DNA of 64,000 nucleotides, taken from NCBI GenBank assembly GCA_905221605.1, contig CAJNDS010002268.1:1088232-1152231 (forward strand). The letters are read 5' to 3'. The notes beneath the pieces are model-generated. The model was given only the letters and a program-made list of their open reading frames with translations, had not been told where the DNA came from and made no database searches. Shown in pieces: positions 20,973 through 31,300 of the stretch. Positions within the stretch are counted from its first letter, which is position 1; the number at the start of each line of letters is the position of its first letter. The position numbers were made by a program, and so were the translations under genes. This stretch comes from Symbiodinium natans. Taxonomy: Eukaryota > Sar > Dinophyceae > Suessiales > Symbiodiniaceae.

Positions 20973-22972
20973 CAATTTGCTACGTGTGGCTCTCCCATCC
21001 AAGCCCCTGCCAGACTCTTTTGAGCTTTCAGCTGCGGGCCGAGGGGTTGAGGGGTTTGTGGGGTTGAGGGTTCTAAACCCTAAGCCCTAAACCCTCAACC
21101 CTAAACCCTAAACCGAAACCCTGAACCCTAACCGAACCCAGGATTTGAAGGCTGCAGGGTTGGGTTGTAGTGTGCAGGGCTTAAGGCTTAAACTGCGTGT
21201 GTTTTATTAGGGCTTGGGGTTTAGGGCGTAACCCGAAACCTAAACCCTAAAACCCCAAACGACCAGTCTGCTGCATAGGTTCCTAAACTCATTTATCAGC
21301 GAGTCCCCCTTGCAAATAACTTTCTCCGCAAAGGGATTCGAAGATACCCAGGGTGTAGGGGAGGAGTATAGGTTGTCGGGTATAGCGGTTTAGTAGATTG
21401 AACTGAATTCACGACAAAAAAACCCTGAAGCCCCTCAAACCCTAACCCCCCTAAAACCCTAAACCCTAAGGACTAGACCTGAAATCATGATAAGGACCCC
21501 TATTATGAGCTTAAGGCGGTTCAGGATTTAGGGTTTAGGGTTTAGAGTTGAGGGTTTAGGGTCAGCACAATCAGTTATTGCCCCAGAGCCCTACTAAATG
21601 CTAATGTACGCTGCCCCAAATGCATGTTTCCAGCCTAAGAATTTCGCCCCTAAGCCTTGAACCCTAAACCCTACTTGGAGGTTCAAGGTACTGAGGGTTT
21701 AGGGTTTAGGGTTTAAGGGTTAAGGGTTAAGGGTTTAGGGTTTAGGGTTCAGGGCTTATCATCGGAGGTTCAAGGTACTTACTAACCAATGATAGCTGTA
21801 CTTATAACTGTACTTATAGACCCTTAAGCGTCCTAATATGGCTATAAGTACAGTTCTGGGCACAGTTACAAATTGGTTACTAAGTACTCTGAACCTCCGA
21901 GTATGCCATAAACCTGCTCCAACTACCCAAAGAGCCCGATACCCCCAAAATCAAGGAACACAGCTAGAAACCATACTAAGATCCCCATCTGCGTAGAAAA
22001 CATATTTGAGGTACATTCCTTGATTCAGGGGTTTGGGGCTCTTTGGGCACAGGGACCCCCCAGATCACCGCCCTGTTTCTGGCGCGGCCGCCTCTCTGCA
22101 GAGGGCAACGAGAGAGCCCAACGCCCCTGCTGTTCAGGAATCTATTCCTCAGTATACCTTCATTCAGACATCAGAAACCTTAATTTACAGTAAGGATCCG
22201 AAAGTCCTCAACCCTAAACCCCAGACCCTAAACCCTAAACGCGACTTCAGGGGCATTTGGGTCTCCGGCAAGAGCCTTGTAGGCCTGATTGGCTTCATCA
22301 CTTCACCGCATACCGTTTCCGGTTTTGCGTGACTAGGGTTTGGGGCACTTAGAGGGGGAGGAGGGGGAGGCAAAGTTTAGGGTTTAGGGTACAGGGTTTA
22401 GGGCATTCGGGGAAGGAGTTGGTCAAGCCAATCAGTGGCCTTGAGATAACATCGGCTAATCCGCGAAACGCAGAGTACTGGCAGAGTACTGTCGGCACTC
22501 ACAACAAATGCTGGACTGAATGTGTCAGCAACCAGCAAGTTGCAACTGCAGCAAATTAACGAATTCAGCGCGATGGCCGGTTTGCTCACTAAGGCTGTGG
22601 GATGTAGGTCGGAAGTCTTGAGATGATTCTGCCACAACTTCCTCATTCACAGTCCTCATGGCTTTCTATACATCCAAGTGTTGCTAGTAGAAACGTTTCA
22701 GATGATATTCCCCTACATAATCCCTTACAGGGTGATTTATATATATATATATATATACATTATACATTATGTGTATATAGGCGCACATGAAGGTTTTAAG
22801 GTACCTAATTATCCCATTCCCTAATGGGTCATAGCAAGTACTAACCGTCGTTGCTAAGTTTTGCGCTGAGGTCAACTACACTCCATTGCTTCACTGAGTC
22901 CGCTGGTGTTGAACGAGGCAGACAGATCGTCAAGTCCGCCTTGCATCGTCGCGATCACCTTGACAAGCTTCG
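20973..22972 (-). CDS. Scattered minus-strand exons
   Basis: 22893-22972 (KLVKVIATMQGGLDDLSA), 22240-22290 (AYKALAGDPNAPEVA, strand uncertain), 21257-21335 (NPFAEKVICKGDSLINEF) and 20973-21040 (AAESSKESGRGLDGRATR, stop). A plus-strand frame at 22405-22558 (RNAEYWQSTVGTHNKCWT) competes. Gene structure unresolved. Confidence 0.35.
21763..21899. mobile_element. Introner-like hairpin, family I1 variant
   Basis: Ends CGGAGGTTCAAGGTACTTAC / TAAGTACTCTGAACCTCCG. A partial left end (ACTTGGAGGTTCAAGGTACT) lies at 21673-21692, separated from the main copy by a telomere tract, as if the tract was inserted with duplication of the element's end. Confidence 0.75.
21927..22047. mobile_element. Introner-like hairpin, family I3
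   Basis: CCCAAAGAGCCCGATACCCC ... AAGGTATGT-like stem ... GGGGTTTGGGGCTCTTTGGG, 121 bp without a telomere tract. Confidence 0.78.
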
Positions 22973-22974
22973 GG

Positions 22975-23100
22975 TTTAGGGTTTAGGGCTTAGGGTCTAG
23001 GGTTTAGGGTTTAGGGTTTAGGGTTTAGGGTTTAGGGTTTAGGGTTTAGGGTTTAGGGTTTAGGGTTTAGGGTTTAGGGTTTAGGGTTTAGGGTGTAGGG
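22975..23100. repeat. TTTAGGG block
   Basis: About 18 G-strand heptamers between exon-like segments at 22893-22972 and 23222-23351. Confidence 0.9.
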
Positions 23101-23221
23101 GCTTGATGTGTCATACATAGAGTCCCCCTTCCTGTGTGTGTGTGTGCCCTTGAGGGGTTTAGAGATTGGGGCTTCGGGTTTCGGGGAGTAGAATATTGTC
23201 TCAGCGCATTCTGGGGTTTAG

Positions 23222-23550
23222 GGGGGCTTCCAATCAGCTGTCAAACGAAAACGTTCGCTACTTGATCGGGAATGACCAGTGAAGCCAGGGAGGTGTAGGG
23301 CCTGTCTAATTTTCATGTCAATGTGTCTTGGGAAGTAGCAGGCTCCTGTATTCCGAGACCCAGGAGTCACCTAGGAATAAACAGAGTGCCCGTTTTGACT
23401 TCTAAGGGGAGTATAAGGGAACCTAGACCCTAGAAAAAAAGGAAATAAGGGCCTACTCCGGGTCCTAGATGAAGCGCCTGGCCTTCGCACACTGCTGGCG
23501 GACCTCCATCTCGAGCCGGTCGTCCTGCCGCAGGTCGTCTAGGACCTGGC
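23222..23550 (-). CDS. Exons next to the retrotransposon insertion
   Basis: 23468-23550 reads VLDDLRQDDRLEMEVRQQ, CAKARRFI, stop TAG, with acceptor CAGCCAG. 23222-23351 reads GACYFPRHIDMKIRQALH and runs to TAA. The first is 34 bp from the target-site duplication, so the retrotransposon may have entered the intron before this terminal exon; upstream exons would then lie beyond 35.3 kb. Confidence 0.45.
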
Positions 23551-23583
23551 TGCATTAGCCCTTCTGCAGGAGCCTTAATAATT

Positions 23584-23602
23584 AGAACAGGGTTTTGGGG
23601 GT
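23584..23602. repeat. Target-site duplication, 3' side of the retrotransposon
   Basis: The 19-bp sequence agaacagggttttgggggt is repeated exactly at 35281-35299. The flanking bases differ on both sides, so the duplication is exactly 19 bp. Confidence 0.93.
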
Positions 23603-23681
23603 ATGCGGACCGAAGTCTGTGCGATGAAGGTGAAACAGAGTGTTTTGTACACTCACAAGAATATCATTCAAGACTCATACT
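23603..23681 (-). other. Retrotransposon 3' UTR with hairpin, no poly(A)
   Basis: 79 nt after the ORF2 stop. A 6-bp perfect inverted repeat with 5-nt loop (23638-23654) could be a stem-loop recognised by the element's reverse transcriptase. There is no A-tract or microsatellite at the junction with the target-site duplication, unlike poly(A)-tailed LINEs. Confidence 0.5.
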
Positions 23682-26600
23682 TTAAAGGATGTGAAGAATG
23701 CGTTGTAAAGAAGCCTCAATAGCAACGAAAGAGTTGTGCCACTCGCGGTAGGTCGAATCAGCAAGGTCAGTAGCCCGTGGGCAAGTTCTCATGAGAGTTC
23801 GTGGCTCAACAGAGAACTGCAAGAGTTTGCAGCAAAAATAACACTGCTCATTTGCATTCCAAGTAGGCTGTATCACGTGGGGTCTTTGCGTGTTCCCCAG
23901 CAGTTGCATTTGATGCGCGTATTCTAACGCGGCTCGAAACTTTGAGAAGCGCCCAAGGGCAGCTTTGAATCGTTTTTTGGGTCCTGGCCTTCCAGGAAGA
24001 AGTGCGCGAATTTGTTCAGCATTAAGTTGACCCCAGTTCTCTAAAGGCAAACAAGAAATACAAGAGACCACTTGTTGCTGCTCGGAGGGAGCACGCCGTA
24101 AATCATAGATCAAAGTGATCCAGCCGGGCGGGGATCTTTTGTTCGCAAATTTAGGCACAGTCCACTTTGAAGACAGCTCAGTGGAATGAAGAAAAGGCTT
24201 CATTTTAGCGATGGCATCAATAAATGAAGGGGTAGGAATTCTGATAGCTTGCGCGCTGCAAGCCGTGTTGATTCTGATAGTCGTAAAAAGATCATGAATT
24301 TTACAGGCTACTGCTGCAAGATCCCAGGCACATGAAAACCACATTCCGTCAGGGAATTGAAGCTCAGCGGGAAGAAAATTAAGCCATTTGATGTTGCTAG
24401 CAGGTGCATCAAAAACAGCATGAATTTGCTCATCATCACATTGCCCTTTGATGACGTAAGAGGAAAGAACTCGGAACTTATACGCAGCCATGCCTACATT
24501 CTGGCAAGTAGCAAGAAAAGGAGCACAAGCTCCCCCAACTTGAATAAAGATAGCAAGAGCCTGCGTCCAAGTGCGCACGGCAACGCTAGCCTCACATTCG
24601 CAAATCGTAGCTCTGGACCAGAACGAAAACATGAGGTTGAAATCCTGCATAGTGGCTCCCCAACGATTAAGCGCCGTTCTGTTACTAGGTGGTTTCCAGC
24701 TAAGAGGGAGTAAATGACAATTTGCTGTGAAAGATTTTTGCTTGAGTCGCGGGAAATCATTTTGCTGCAATGGCACAGGCGGTGCAGGTTCACTGCTATT
24801 GGTCTGCGGAAGTGAGTCATATAGGTCACTGTTGCGGTTAATTTCCATCCATTGGAATAAAAGCTCAGCAACAAGTCTTTGGAAAGAGCGCCACTTGCTC
24901 TTGAGTTGAGGGTCCATATCCAGTGTATAGACCATAGCAGTCGTGGCGCAAGCAGGCCAATTCTGATGCTGCATTAGCTCGTCAGGCCATTGTTGCCGTA
25001 ACGGGCTAAAACGAGGACAGTCCCAAATGATGTGATGTTCATCAGCTTTTTCGTGAAAACAGAATTTGCAGTGCGGCGTAGCAAAAATTCCCATTTTAAA
25101 AAGCCTATATGGAGTGGCGTGAGCATTTGAGAAAAGACGATAAAGCGGTACTTTGAGAGGACAGGCGGCATCCATATTGCGAATAAGCCCACTGGTTGTC
25201 ACAATGTCTAAACGTTGAACACCGTCCCATCTGGGATGCTTTTGTTGAAGCTGCAATGCAAGTTGATGACGAATGATACTACGGATGAAATGCTCAAATT
25301 TCCTTTTATTCGGTTCATGAAAGGAAATACTGCCTAATTGATCGTGGGCGATGACACCAGTGTCAGGCTGAAGTGTGCAGTTCAACCATGCAAGGTCTTT
25401 CTGCAATATGGTGATAGGCCCATAGAGTCTCTGATTAAGCGGAATGGAATGCTGCAAAATTTCACGAAGTTTGGGAAGGACTTCTGGCATGTTCATGAAA
25501 ACGGTACGCCAAAACCTAAAACAATGAAATATCATAGCGCATTGGGGATCAAACATGTGAGTTTTTTCATTAAGTAATGCATGTGCGTCCAATGTTTGAC
25601 ATTGACGAGAAGCTGCAGCTGCGAAAATTTTTGTACGAAGACTAGCAAGTTGTGCTTTGTTCGGCCTGACTGCCACGCATGGATAACAAAGTCCAGGAAG
25701 GACCTTCATGGAAATGACAGCCACAGCGTTGTCATGCGTCAGCTTGGCTCTGGCAACTTTATTGAGAGTAGCAATTAGCTTGTTGATAATTGGCTCGTAG
25801 AATTTAGCAGCAGAAACACCCTGCAGTGGGAGAGGAATACCCAGGTATACAACAAGCTGCTGCCGCATAACTTCCGTAGCATCAAGCCACCAAACATTGC
25901 TGTCAACGTGATTGTTGCCAAACGCGACTGTCTTGTTCTGCGTGCGGAAACCAAGATCTTGATCCCAAAACTGTGTAGTGTGAAAGGCATTCAAAAGGAT
26001 TTCAAAATTTTCGCCCAAAAGCAATCTGTCGTCAACAAAAACTTTTGCTAACAGATGCTGACGCGGAATTTGCAGAGTCCATTGTCCCAAAAGAGCTGCT
26101 GCCGCGAGCATACTGAGCGGGTCTCCTTGTGGAATGCCGATGTTTGCTTTAAAACCAGTTTGGGAAATTGCTCCATTGAGTGCAGCGTAGCGCTTGATAT
26201 GCTTGAGCATAAAGTGCCAAGTTGCAACAGCGTCACGGTCCATGCCAATGCCAAGGAGAGCTTCGCACGCAACACCAGCGGGCACGTTGTCAAAGAACTT
26301 TTCGGTATCTATGGCGATACCTTGGATGGGCTTGCGACGACCGGGAAGAAGTTTCCAGGTGGCTTCGCACGCTAAGGCTGCAGGAAGCCACGCCTGACAC
26401 GCAGACCGACCACATATACCACCGACAGAGTCTGATGGTATATTGGCTTGACAATCGTAGTTCATGAAAAGCAAGGTTTTGCAAAAGATCCTGTACATAA
26501 CGGGGGCGATGGTAAGGGGCCGAAGATCCTTGACGGTTGTCTTGCCTTGTTTTTTAGGAATGCAAGTCATTTTACACTGCAGCCAGCACTGCGGCGCAAT

Positions 26601-28385
26601 GTGCAAAGAGACAACTTTGTGAAAAAGATAGGCAAGAAACATGATTGCCGGTTTCGGGAGATTTTTGACAAATTGAATTTGAATGCCATCAAGACCACCA
26701 ACTTTGTTGGGGTTGGCTTTGGCAAGAACGCGTGTGATAGCATGAAAGAATCGGTCAACATCCTCAAGGCAAGCAGACCATTGGACACCATCGTCCAGTA
26801 GTGCCGGAGTTTCAGCATCAGGAGTTTTATAGACCTTACGGAAGTAATCATTGATCTCAGTCAAGGAGTCATGTAAAGAAGTGGTGAAACCGTCAACGCC
26901 ATACTGTACACTTTCGATGCAAGAAGGAACTGGCGGAGAAGCTTCTCTAATCCATTGGAAAAGGTGTCGGCTCCATTGTGAACGGCTTTGATGCTTAGGT
27001 TGGAGCCTTTTTCTCCATTTCCTGATTTGCTTATGCCTGACTTTGTTAATTTTGAGAAGAATTTTTCTCTGTGCCTCAAAATCATGTTGAAAGATAGCAC
27101 GGTTTAATTGAAAAACCAAGTGGTTTTGCTTGTGATTGTCACGCAGTCGGAATTGAGGCATCAAACCCAGAATATGATTTTCTTGATTGTGAATGTCAGA
27201 AAAAGCTTCGCACCATTGCTGCCAATCCTCCTCAACGGTACTTTGTTGCATTAATGGGAGGTGGCGCTGCAGCACATTGTCCCAATGGTCACGTTTATCC
27301 TCACTAAAATCACAAGCAGCAGGGTGGAAGACTTCCCAAGTAGGTTTTTGTCTAACTTGATGTGCGATTTGTGTGAAAACGCATTTGTGGCCTTTTTCGA
27401 AGACTTGTTGTTGTTGTGCCCCAGTGACATGATCAATCATGGACGCCGAAACCGCAATAACATCGATGCAGCTTTGGGAGTGATTGGGGTGCACATAAGT
27501 CGTGAAATCAAATTGCGTGCACATAGTTAGAGGCATCCAGCCTGAAGCGTAAAGATCTTGCACAAAGGCGCCTTCGCGAGTGTCACTATTGGCATCTGCA
27601 CAGAAAATGCAGTTTTCAGCAGCAAATTGTTGGAGAAAATTTGACATTTCTTCAAGAAAAGGAGTACTGTTATGAACCGGGGCATAAGAGGAGAAACAGT
27701 AGACCCACCGTTGATTAAGAAATACTTTAACCGCATGAAAACGTCCTTGCTCATACCAGTGATGAAGCTCTGGGAAGAAGAGCTCTTGTGCGGGGACGGT
27801 ATCCTTAACGAGAAAACCAACTCCCGGCACTAGCTGATCAAGTTGCATTGTTTTTCTGTTGTGTCCTCGCAGTTTGTACTTGGGAAGTTGACCTGTGAAA
27901 AGATTGAATCCAAGGGCCTTAAAGTTATTACGCATGGTACGAAGAGCATCTTGGCTAATTCGAACCTCTTGCAGCGCCAACACCTCACAATCAAGCGCAG
28001 CAGCTTGATGAAGATGAGGCATAAGAGCATTGACATTCCAAGTGCCAATTTTAGCACGTAGAACGTCAGCATTTTCATGGGGCAAGCGTTGCTCACAAGC
28101 ATCCCAAGCACTATAATACGTAGCGTCAGCTGTGAAAGCGCCGCCACATAGAATAGAGCAATCAGATACTTCCTGGAGACGCAATGCTCGCCAAACGCAG
28201 ATACGCAAGAAAAAGGACAGGATGTCGTGAGTCTGAGGAGAAGAGACGGGCTTCCAGAAGCCAACTCTGAGATATGAAGTACGCTTATGGCAAGGGATGG
28301 ATTCCCAAGCCCAAACAAAGGCAGAAGGATCAGAGTGGCTACAAACAGATTGCCCATTGGTGGCAATCTGGAGAGCCTCATCGCT
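23682..28385 (-). CDS. Retrotransposon ORF2: AP-type endonuclease, reverse transcriptase, zinc knuckle
   Basis: Frame open from the codon after the ORF1 UGA to TAA at 23682-23684. Numbering here starts at the TTG at 28208. The EEP endonuclease has TWNVN (Asn58), LQEVR (Glu81), Tyr175, DAN (Asp205, Asn207), Asp249 and His274; the Asp usually preceding that His is Gly here. The reverse transcriptase has motif A IDTEKFFD (Asp634), GIPQGDPLS (691-699) and the catalytic box as FVDD (Asp726, Asp727). A C-x2-C...H-H...C knuckle lies near residue 1046. About 440 further residues form an unassigned C-terminal region with another CxxC-like patch. No in-frame ATG exists between the UGA and Met63 (28022), which lies after TWNVN, so translation must come from upstream. 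Confidence 0.92.
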   Translation of the reverse strand, partial: SDEALQIATNGQSVCSHSDPSAFVWAWESIPCHKRTSYLRVGFWKPVSSPQTHDILSFFLRICVWRALRLQEVSDCSILCGGAFTADATYYSAWDACEQRLPHENADVLRAKIGTWNVNALMPHLHQAAALDCEVLALQEVRISQDALRTMRNNFKALGFNLFTGQLPKYKLRGHNRKTMQLDQLVPGVGFLVKDTVPAQELFFPELHHWYEQGRFHAVKVFLNQRWVYCFSSYAPVHNSTPFLEEMSNFLQQFAAENCIFCADANSDTREGAFVQDLYASGWMPLTMCTQFDFTTYVHPNHSQSCIDVIAVSASMIDHVTGAQQQQVFEKGHKCVFTQIAHQVRQKPTWEVFHPAACDFSEDKRDHWDNVLQRHLPLMQQSTVEEDWQQWCEAFSDIHNQENHILGLMPQFRLRDNHKQNHLVFQLNRAIFQHDFEAQRKILLKINKVRHKQIRKWRKRLQPKHQSRSQWSRHLFQWIREASPPVPSCIESVQYGVDGFTTSLHDSLTEINDYFRKVYKTPDAETPALLDDGVQWSACLEDVDRFFHAITRVLAKANPNKVGGLDGIQIQFVKNLPKPAIMFLAYLFHKVVSLHIAPQCWLQCKMTCIPKKQGKTTVKDLRPLTIAPVMYRIFCKTLLFMNYDCQANIPSDSVGGICGRSACQAWLPAALACEATWKLLPGRRKPIQGIAIDTEKFFDNVPAGVACEALLGIGMDRDAVATWHFMLKHIKRYAALNGAISQTGFKANIGIPQGDPLSMLAAAALLGQWTLQIPRQHLLAKVFVDDRLLLGENFEILLNAFHTTQFWDQDLGFRTQNKTVAFGNNHVDSNVWWLDATEVMRQQLVVYLGIPLPLQGVSAAKFYEPIINKLIATLNKVARAKLTHDNAVAVISMKVLPGLCYPCVAVRPNKAQLASLRTKIFAAAASRQCQTLDAHALLNEKTHMFDPQCAMIFHCFRFWRTVFMNMPEVLPKLREILQHSIPLNQRLYGPITILQKDLAWLNCTLQPDTGVIAHDQLGSISFHEPNKRKFEHFIRSIIRHQLALQLQQKHPRWDGVQRLDIVTTSGLIRNMDAACPLKVPLYRLFSNAHATPYRLFKMGIFATPHCKFCFHEKADEHHIIWDCPRFSPLRQQWPDELMQHQNWPACATTAMVYTLDMDPQLKSKWRSFQRLVAELLFQWMEINRNSDLYDSLPQTNSSEPAPPVPLQQNDFPRLKQKSFTANCHLLPLSWKPPSNRTALNRWGATMQDFNLMFSFWSRATICECEASVAVRTWTQALAIFIQVGGACAPFLATCQNVGMAAYKFRVLSSYVIKGQCDDEQIHAVFDAPASNIKWLNFLPAELQFPDGMWFSCAWDLAAVACKIHDLFTTIRINTACSAQAIRIPTPSFIDAIAKMKPFLHSTELSSKWTVPKFANKRSPPGWITLIYDLRRAPSEQQQVVSCISCLPLENWGQLNAEQIRALLPGRPGPKKRFKAALGRFSKFRAALEYAHQMQLLGNTQRPHVIQPTWNANEQCYFCCKLLQFSVEPRTLMRTCPRATDLADSTYREWHNSFVAIEASLQRILHIL

Positions 28386-28388
28386 TCA
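28386..28388 (-). other. Single in-frame UGA between ORF1 and ORF2
   Basis: The only stop separating the two ORFs; context TCT TGA AGC. The next 59 codons to the TTG at 28208 are fully open in the same frame and have coding-like composition. Either the element makes one long polyprotein by stop readthrough or reinitiation, or this copy has a one-base lesion in an otherwise fused ORF. Confidence 0.85.
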
Positions 28389-31300
28389 AGATGAGGGCAG
28401 GTGAGATGGCTCTTGCGCACGGACGCTGCCAGTTGCATCGGCAGAGTAGGAACCTCCAGTAAACGCTTGCGCGGCATTCACGGCTTGCTGAGTGGAAAGT
28501 TGCTGCAGGAGCTCGTTCATTTTATCCATCAGCTCTGAGATTTGCTTGCGCTGGGCTGCATTTTCATCTCTTAAATCTTGAAGCATACGATCACGCTCAT
28601 CGCGCTTAGGCGACAGCAATTCAACATCAACATCGTCATTGAAAGGGTTTTCAGTTTGCCAAATCATGGGTTCAGCAGCTGTTTGAATCCATTGTCTCTT
28701 ATTAGCTTGGCCTTGCCCAGTGAGGACGGCAGCAAAAGTGTGTTTTGACGCCGTGTTGCTGAAATTTGCTTTGTGTCTGCCTGTTTTGCATTGAGCATTC
28801 CATGAGCTGAAAGCATGAACTGCAGGCTGCGCTGGAATAGGCGCGCTGGTCAGAACAGCTTTTCTAGCGGCAGTGATGCGAAGCATTCGGCGCTCATATC
28901 CAAAATTGATTGGACATCCCCATACAGGCGGAGGCTTGTCAGCGCGCACTAACCAGGTGCAGGTACCACCTTTCCATCTTCTATCATTTTCCCGAACCGT
29001 AGCAATCCATCTGAGTTGTTTCAGAACTTCCTCAATGTCACGGAAATCCCATTCAGGACAACAGTTGTTAAGAAAATAGGCAGGTGATTCAGTACGTCCA
29101 AGTTGTTGTTTGACGTTTGCAATATTGTCGCATGATGCCCGAAGGGCCCATGTACCACGTAACTTAAACGCACCAAGGTGTTTGCCAGCAAATTGCTTCA
29201 AGACGCTGCAAACCTGAGGCTCTTCAAGAGGCGTTCCCTCATTTTTCAGCCAAACATGCTCCATGAGCTCACGAATGCTGCCAGGAGCATTGACCTGTAG
29301 CTTGCCAGGACCTGACATGGCAAGAAGACTTTCAGTGTACTTGTGAAGAATCCGCACCGACGCTTGAAAAGTACTTCCTTTCTGAGTTTTTGAAACTTCT
29401 TGCAGGTTCCAAAGATCAAGTAGGTCAACGTCATTGTTGCCAGAAATTTGTGAAATGATGCTTTTGAGCCAATGCTTAGCGGCAAGCGTCTTTTTCTGCT
29501 GAATTTCCAGTCGTGTTTGCGCGCTGGCACCATCATCGGTGAAAGTGAGGTATAAAACGGAAGTTTTTCCCACATCTGGCTTTTGAATGTTGACACGGGG
29601 CGCTTCCTTCATGTATGTCACCGGGACAGTAGTGAGCTGATGCAAATATGCTTGAACAGTGATGTTCTGCGTAAGTTCATTTTGAGTTCTAAGGACTTCA
29701 ACATACATTGGCTCAGGGTCTCCGAAACCAACTTGAAAAGGCTTGGGAGCAAGGACAGCAATTGGAAACTGTTTTCCAACCGATAACTCAGCATAGCTTC
29801 GAACAATGTCTTCTTTCTCAGTGAAATAGATGGCCCCATGTCCGTGCTGATATTCGTCAAACGGTTGAACATTCCAACCGTGAGGATCAAGTGCAAAAGT
29901 GGCAGCGTGGGAAGCACTTTTGCCTTTAGTAGAACCCTTACCTTTCCCATTAGTGAGGGTTTTTCCGCAGCTCTTGTAGCCATCTTCGCTGTGCTCAGCT
30001 TTGCTGGGAACCTCAGCTTTACCTTTACCTTTGGTTTGGCCTTTCTCATGTCCTCCTTTGCCTTTACCTTTTGAAACAGGCATTTGTTGAAAGGAGGAGG
30101 ATGTCGTTTGTGGCGCTGAGTCACGTTCAGGTTTAGGAATGGAAGGTGTGTGCAAAACTCCCATTCGTTTACCAGCAGCAGTGATGCAGGAGAGGAGTTG
30201 CTTCGTATCGCTAGTTCTGTGAATCTTTTGTAACAGACGATTGTCAGACAGAAGAAGCATGCGCACTTGTTTCGGAGCCATGCCGTGATCGATGTGTTTG
30301 AGCTTCTGAACCATTTTACTAACATCTGCCTTGGAAGGCAGGAAGTCATCCTGCTCACTAGCTCCGCCTTCAAACGCATGCGGCATGTCGGCATTGTCTT
30401 CGTGGGCATACCAAAGACTATTCAGTGACGGATGAGTTGAATCATCGGAGAATCTACTCAGCTCGCTTAAGGTGGGGCGTGCATAAAGTGATCGCATGAC
30501 TTCACTAGGCACTTGGTGTGATAAGAAACTGTTGACGTCAGAAGAGTCGTCAACCTGACCTCTATATCTGGCAGGGTGCAGATGGCCATCACTATCCAGA
30601 CTCCACTCATCCCAAAAGCGAGAAGAAGAACTATGTGCGAGCGGATCAATGGACATTAAAACTTCAGGCGCAAATCGACTAGCAGTGGAGCTGAAAGCAC
30701 GCAGACTGTCGTAGGAAAGAGCATAGCGCGAGCACTGAAGTGGCAAGAACGGCGCGCGACGCAAGGCTGACCATTGAGACTCTTCAGTGTTGGAGTCTGT
30801 GCACTGTCTGTTATCGTGCAGAAATAATTGTATGCTTTCAGCTTCACTGCTGGTGTTTCGAGGCAGAGGCTCCTCCGTGAAAGATTCAGGCTGACATTGA
30901 ACCAAGTGCTGCAGTTCAGAATCAGAAGGTTCTAAAACCCGCCGACGCTTTACAGGAAGTGCTTCGTGTGGCCACGCGTGCGTGCAATGAGCATTGTCAG
31001 CATCGCAAACATCATCCTCATCATTTTCATCATCAAGCACAGTAGTTGGTACGCATGAATCGCCAGAGCTCGCGGGCAGAGGGGATCCAAGTTGAGCACC
31101 CATCCAGCTAGGAGTAGTTTGTATTCGATCCAAGCTGCGATTGCTCAATAAGAGTTGAGGGAAGTCTTCGAGACTAACCTCTTCTTCCTGAACCTGTATA
31201 GGACTAAACTCGTGAAATAGCTGACCTGCAAATGAGGGAAGAACCTCATCGGTGTATTGCGGGGGGTCCATTCCTCCTGCAAAACTTCGATTGTTATCAA

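Noticed and set aside
27830-28477. 215-codon minus-strand ORF overlapping ORF1/ORF2
   Set aside because: Shadow frame; the overlapping frame carries conserved endonuclease motifs and this one shows none.
29618-30409. 263-codon minus-strand ORF inside ORF1
   Set aside because: Alternate frame of ORF1 without recognisable motifs; ORF1 frame is continuous here.
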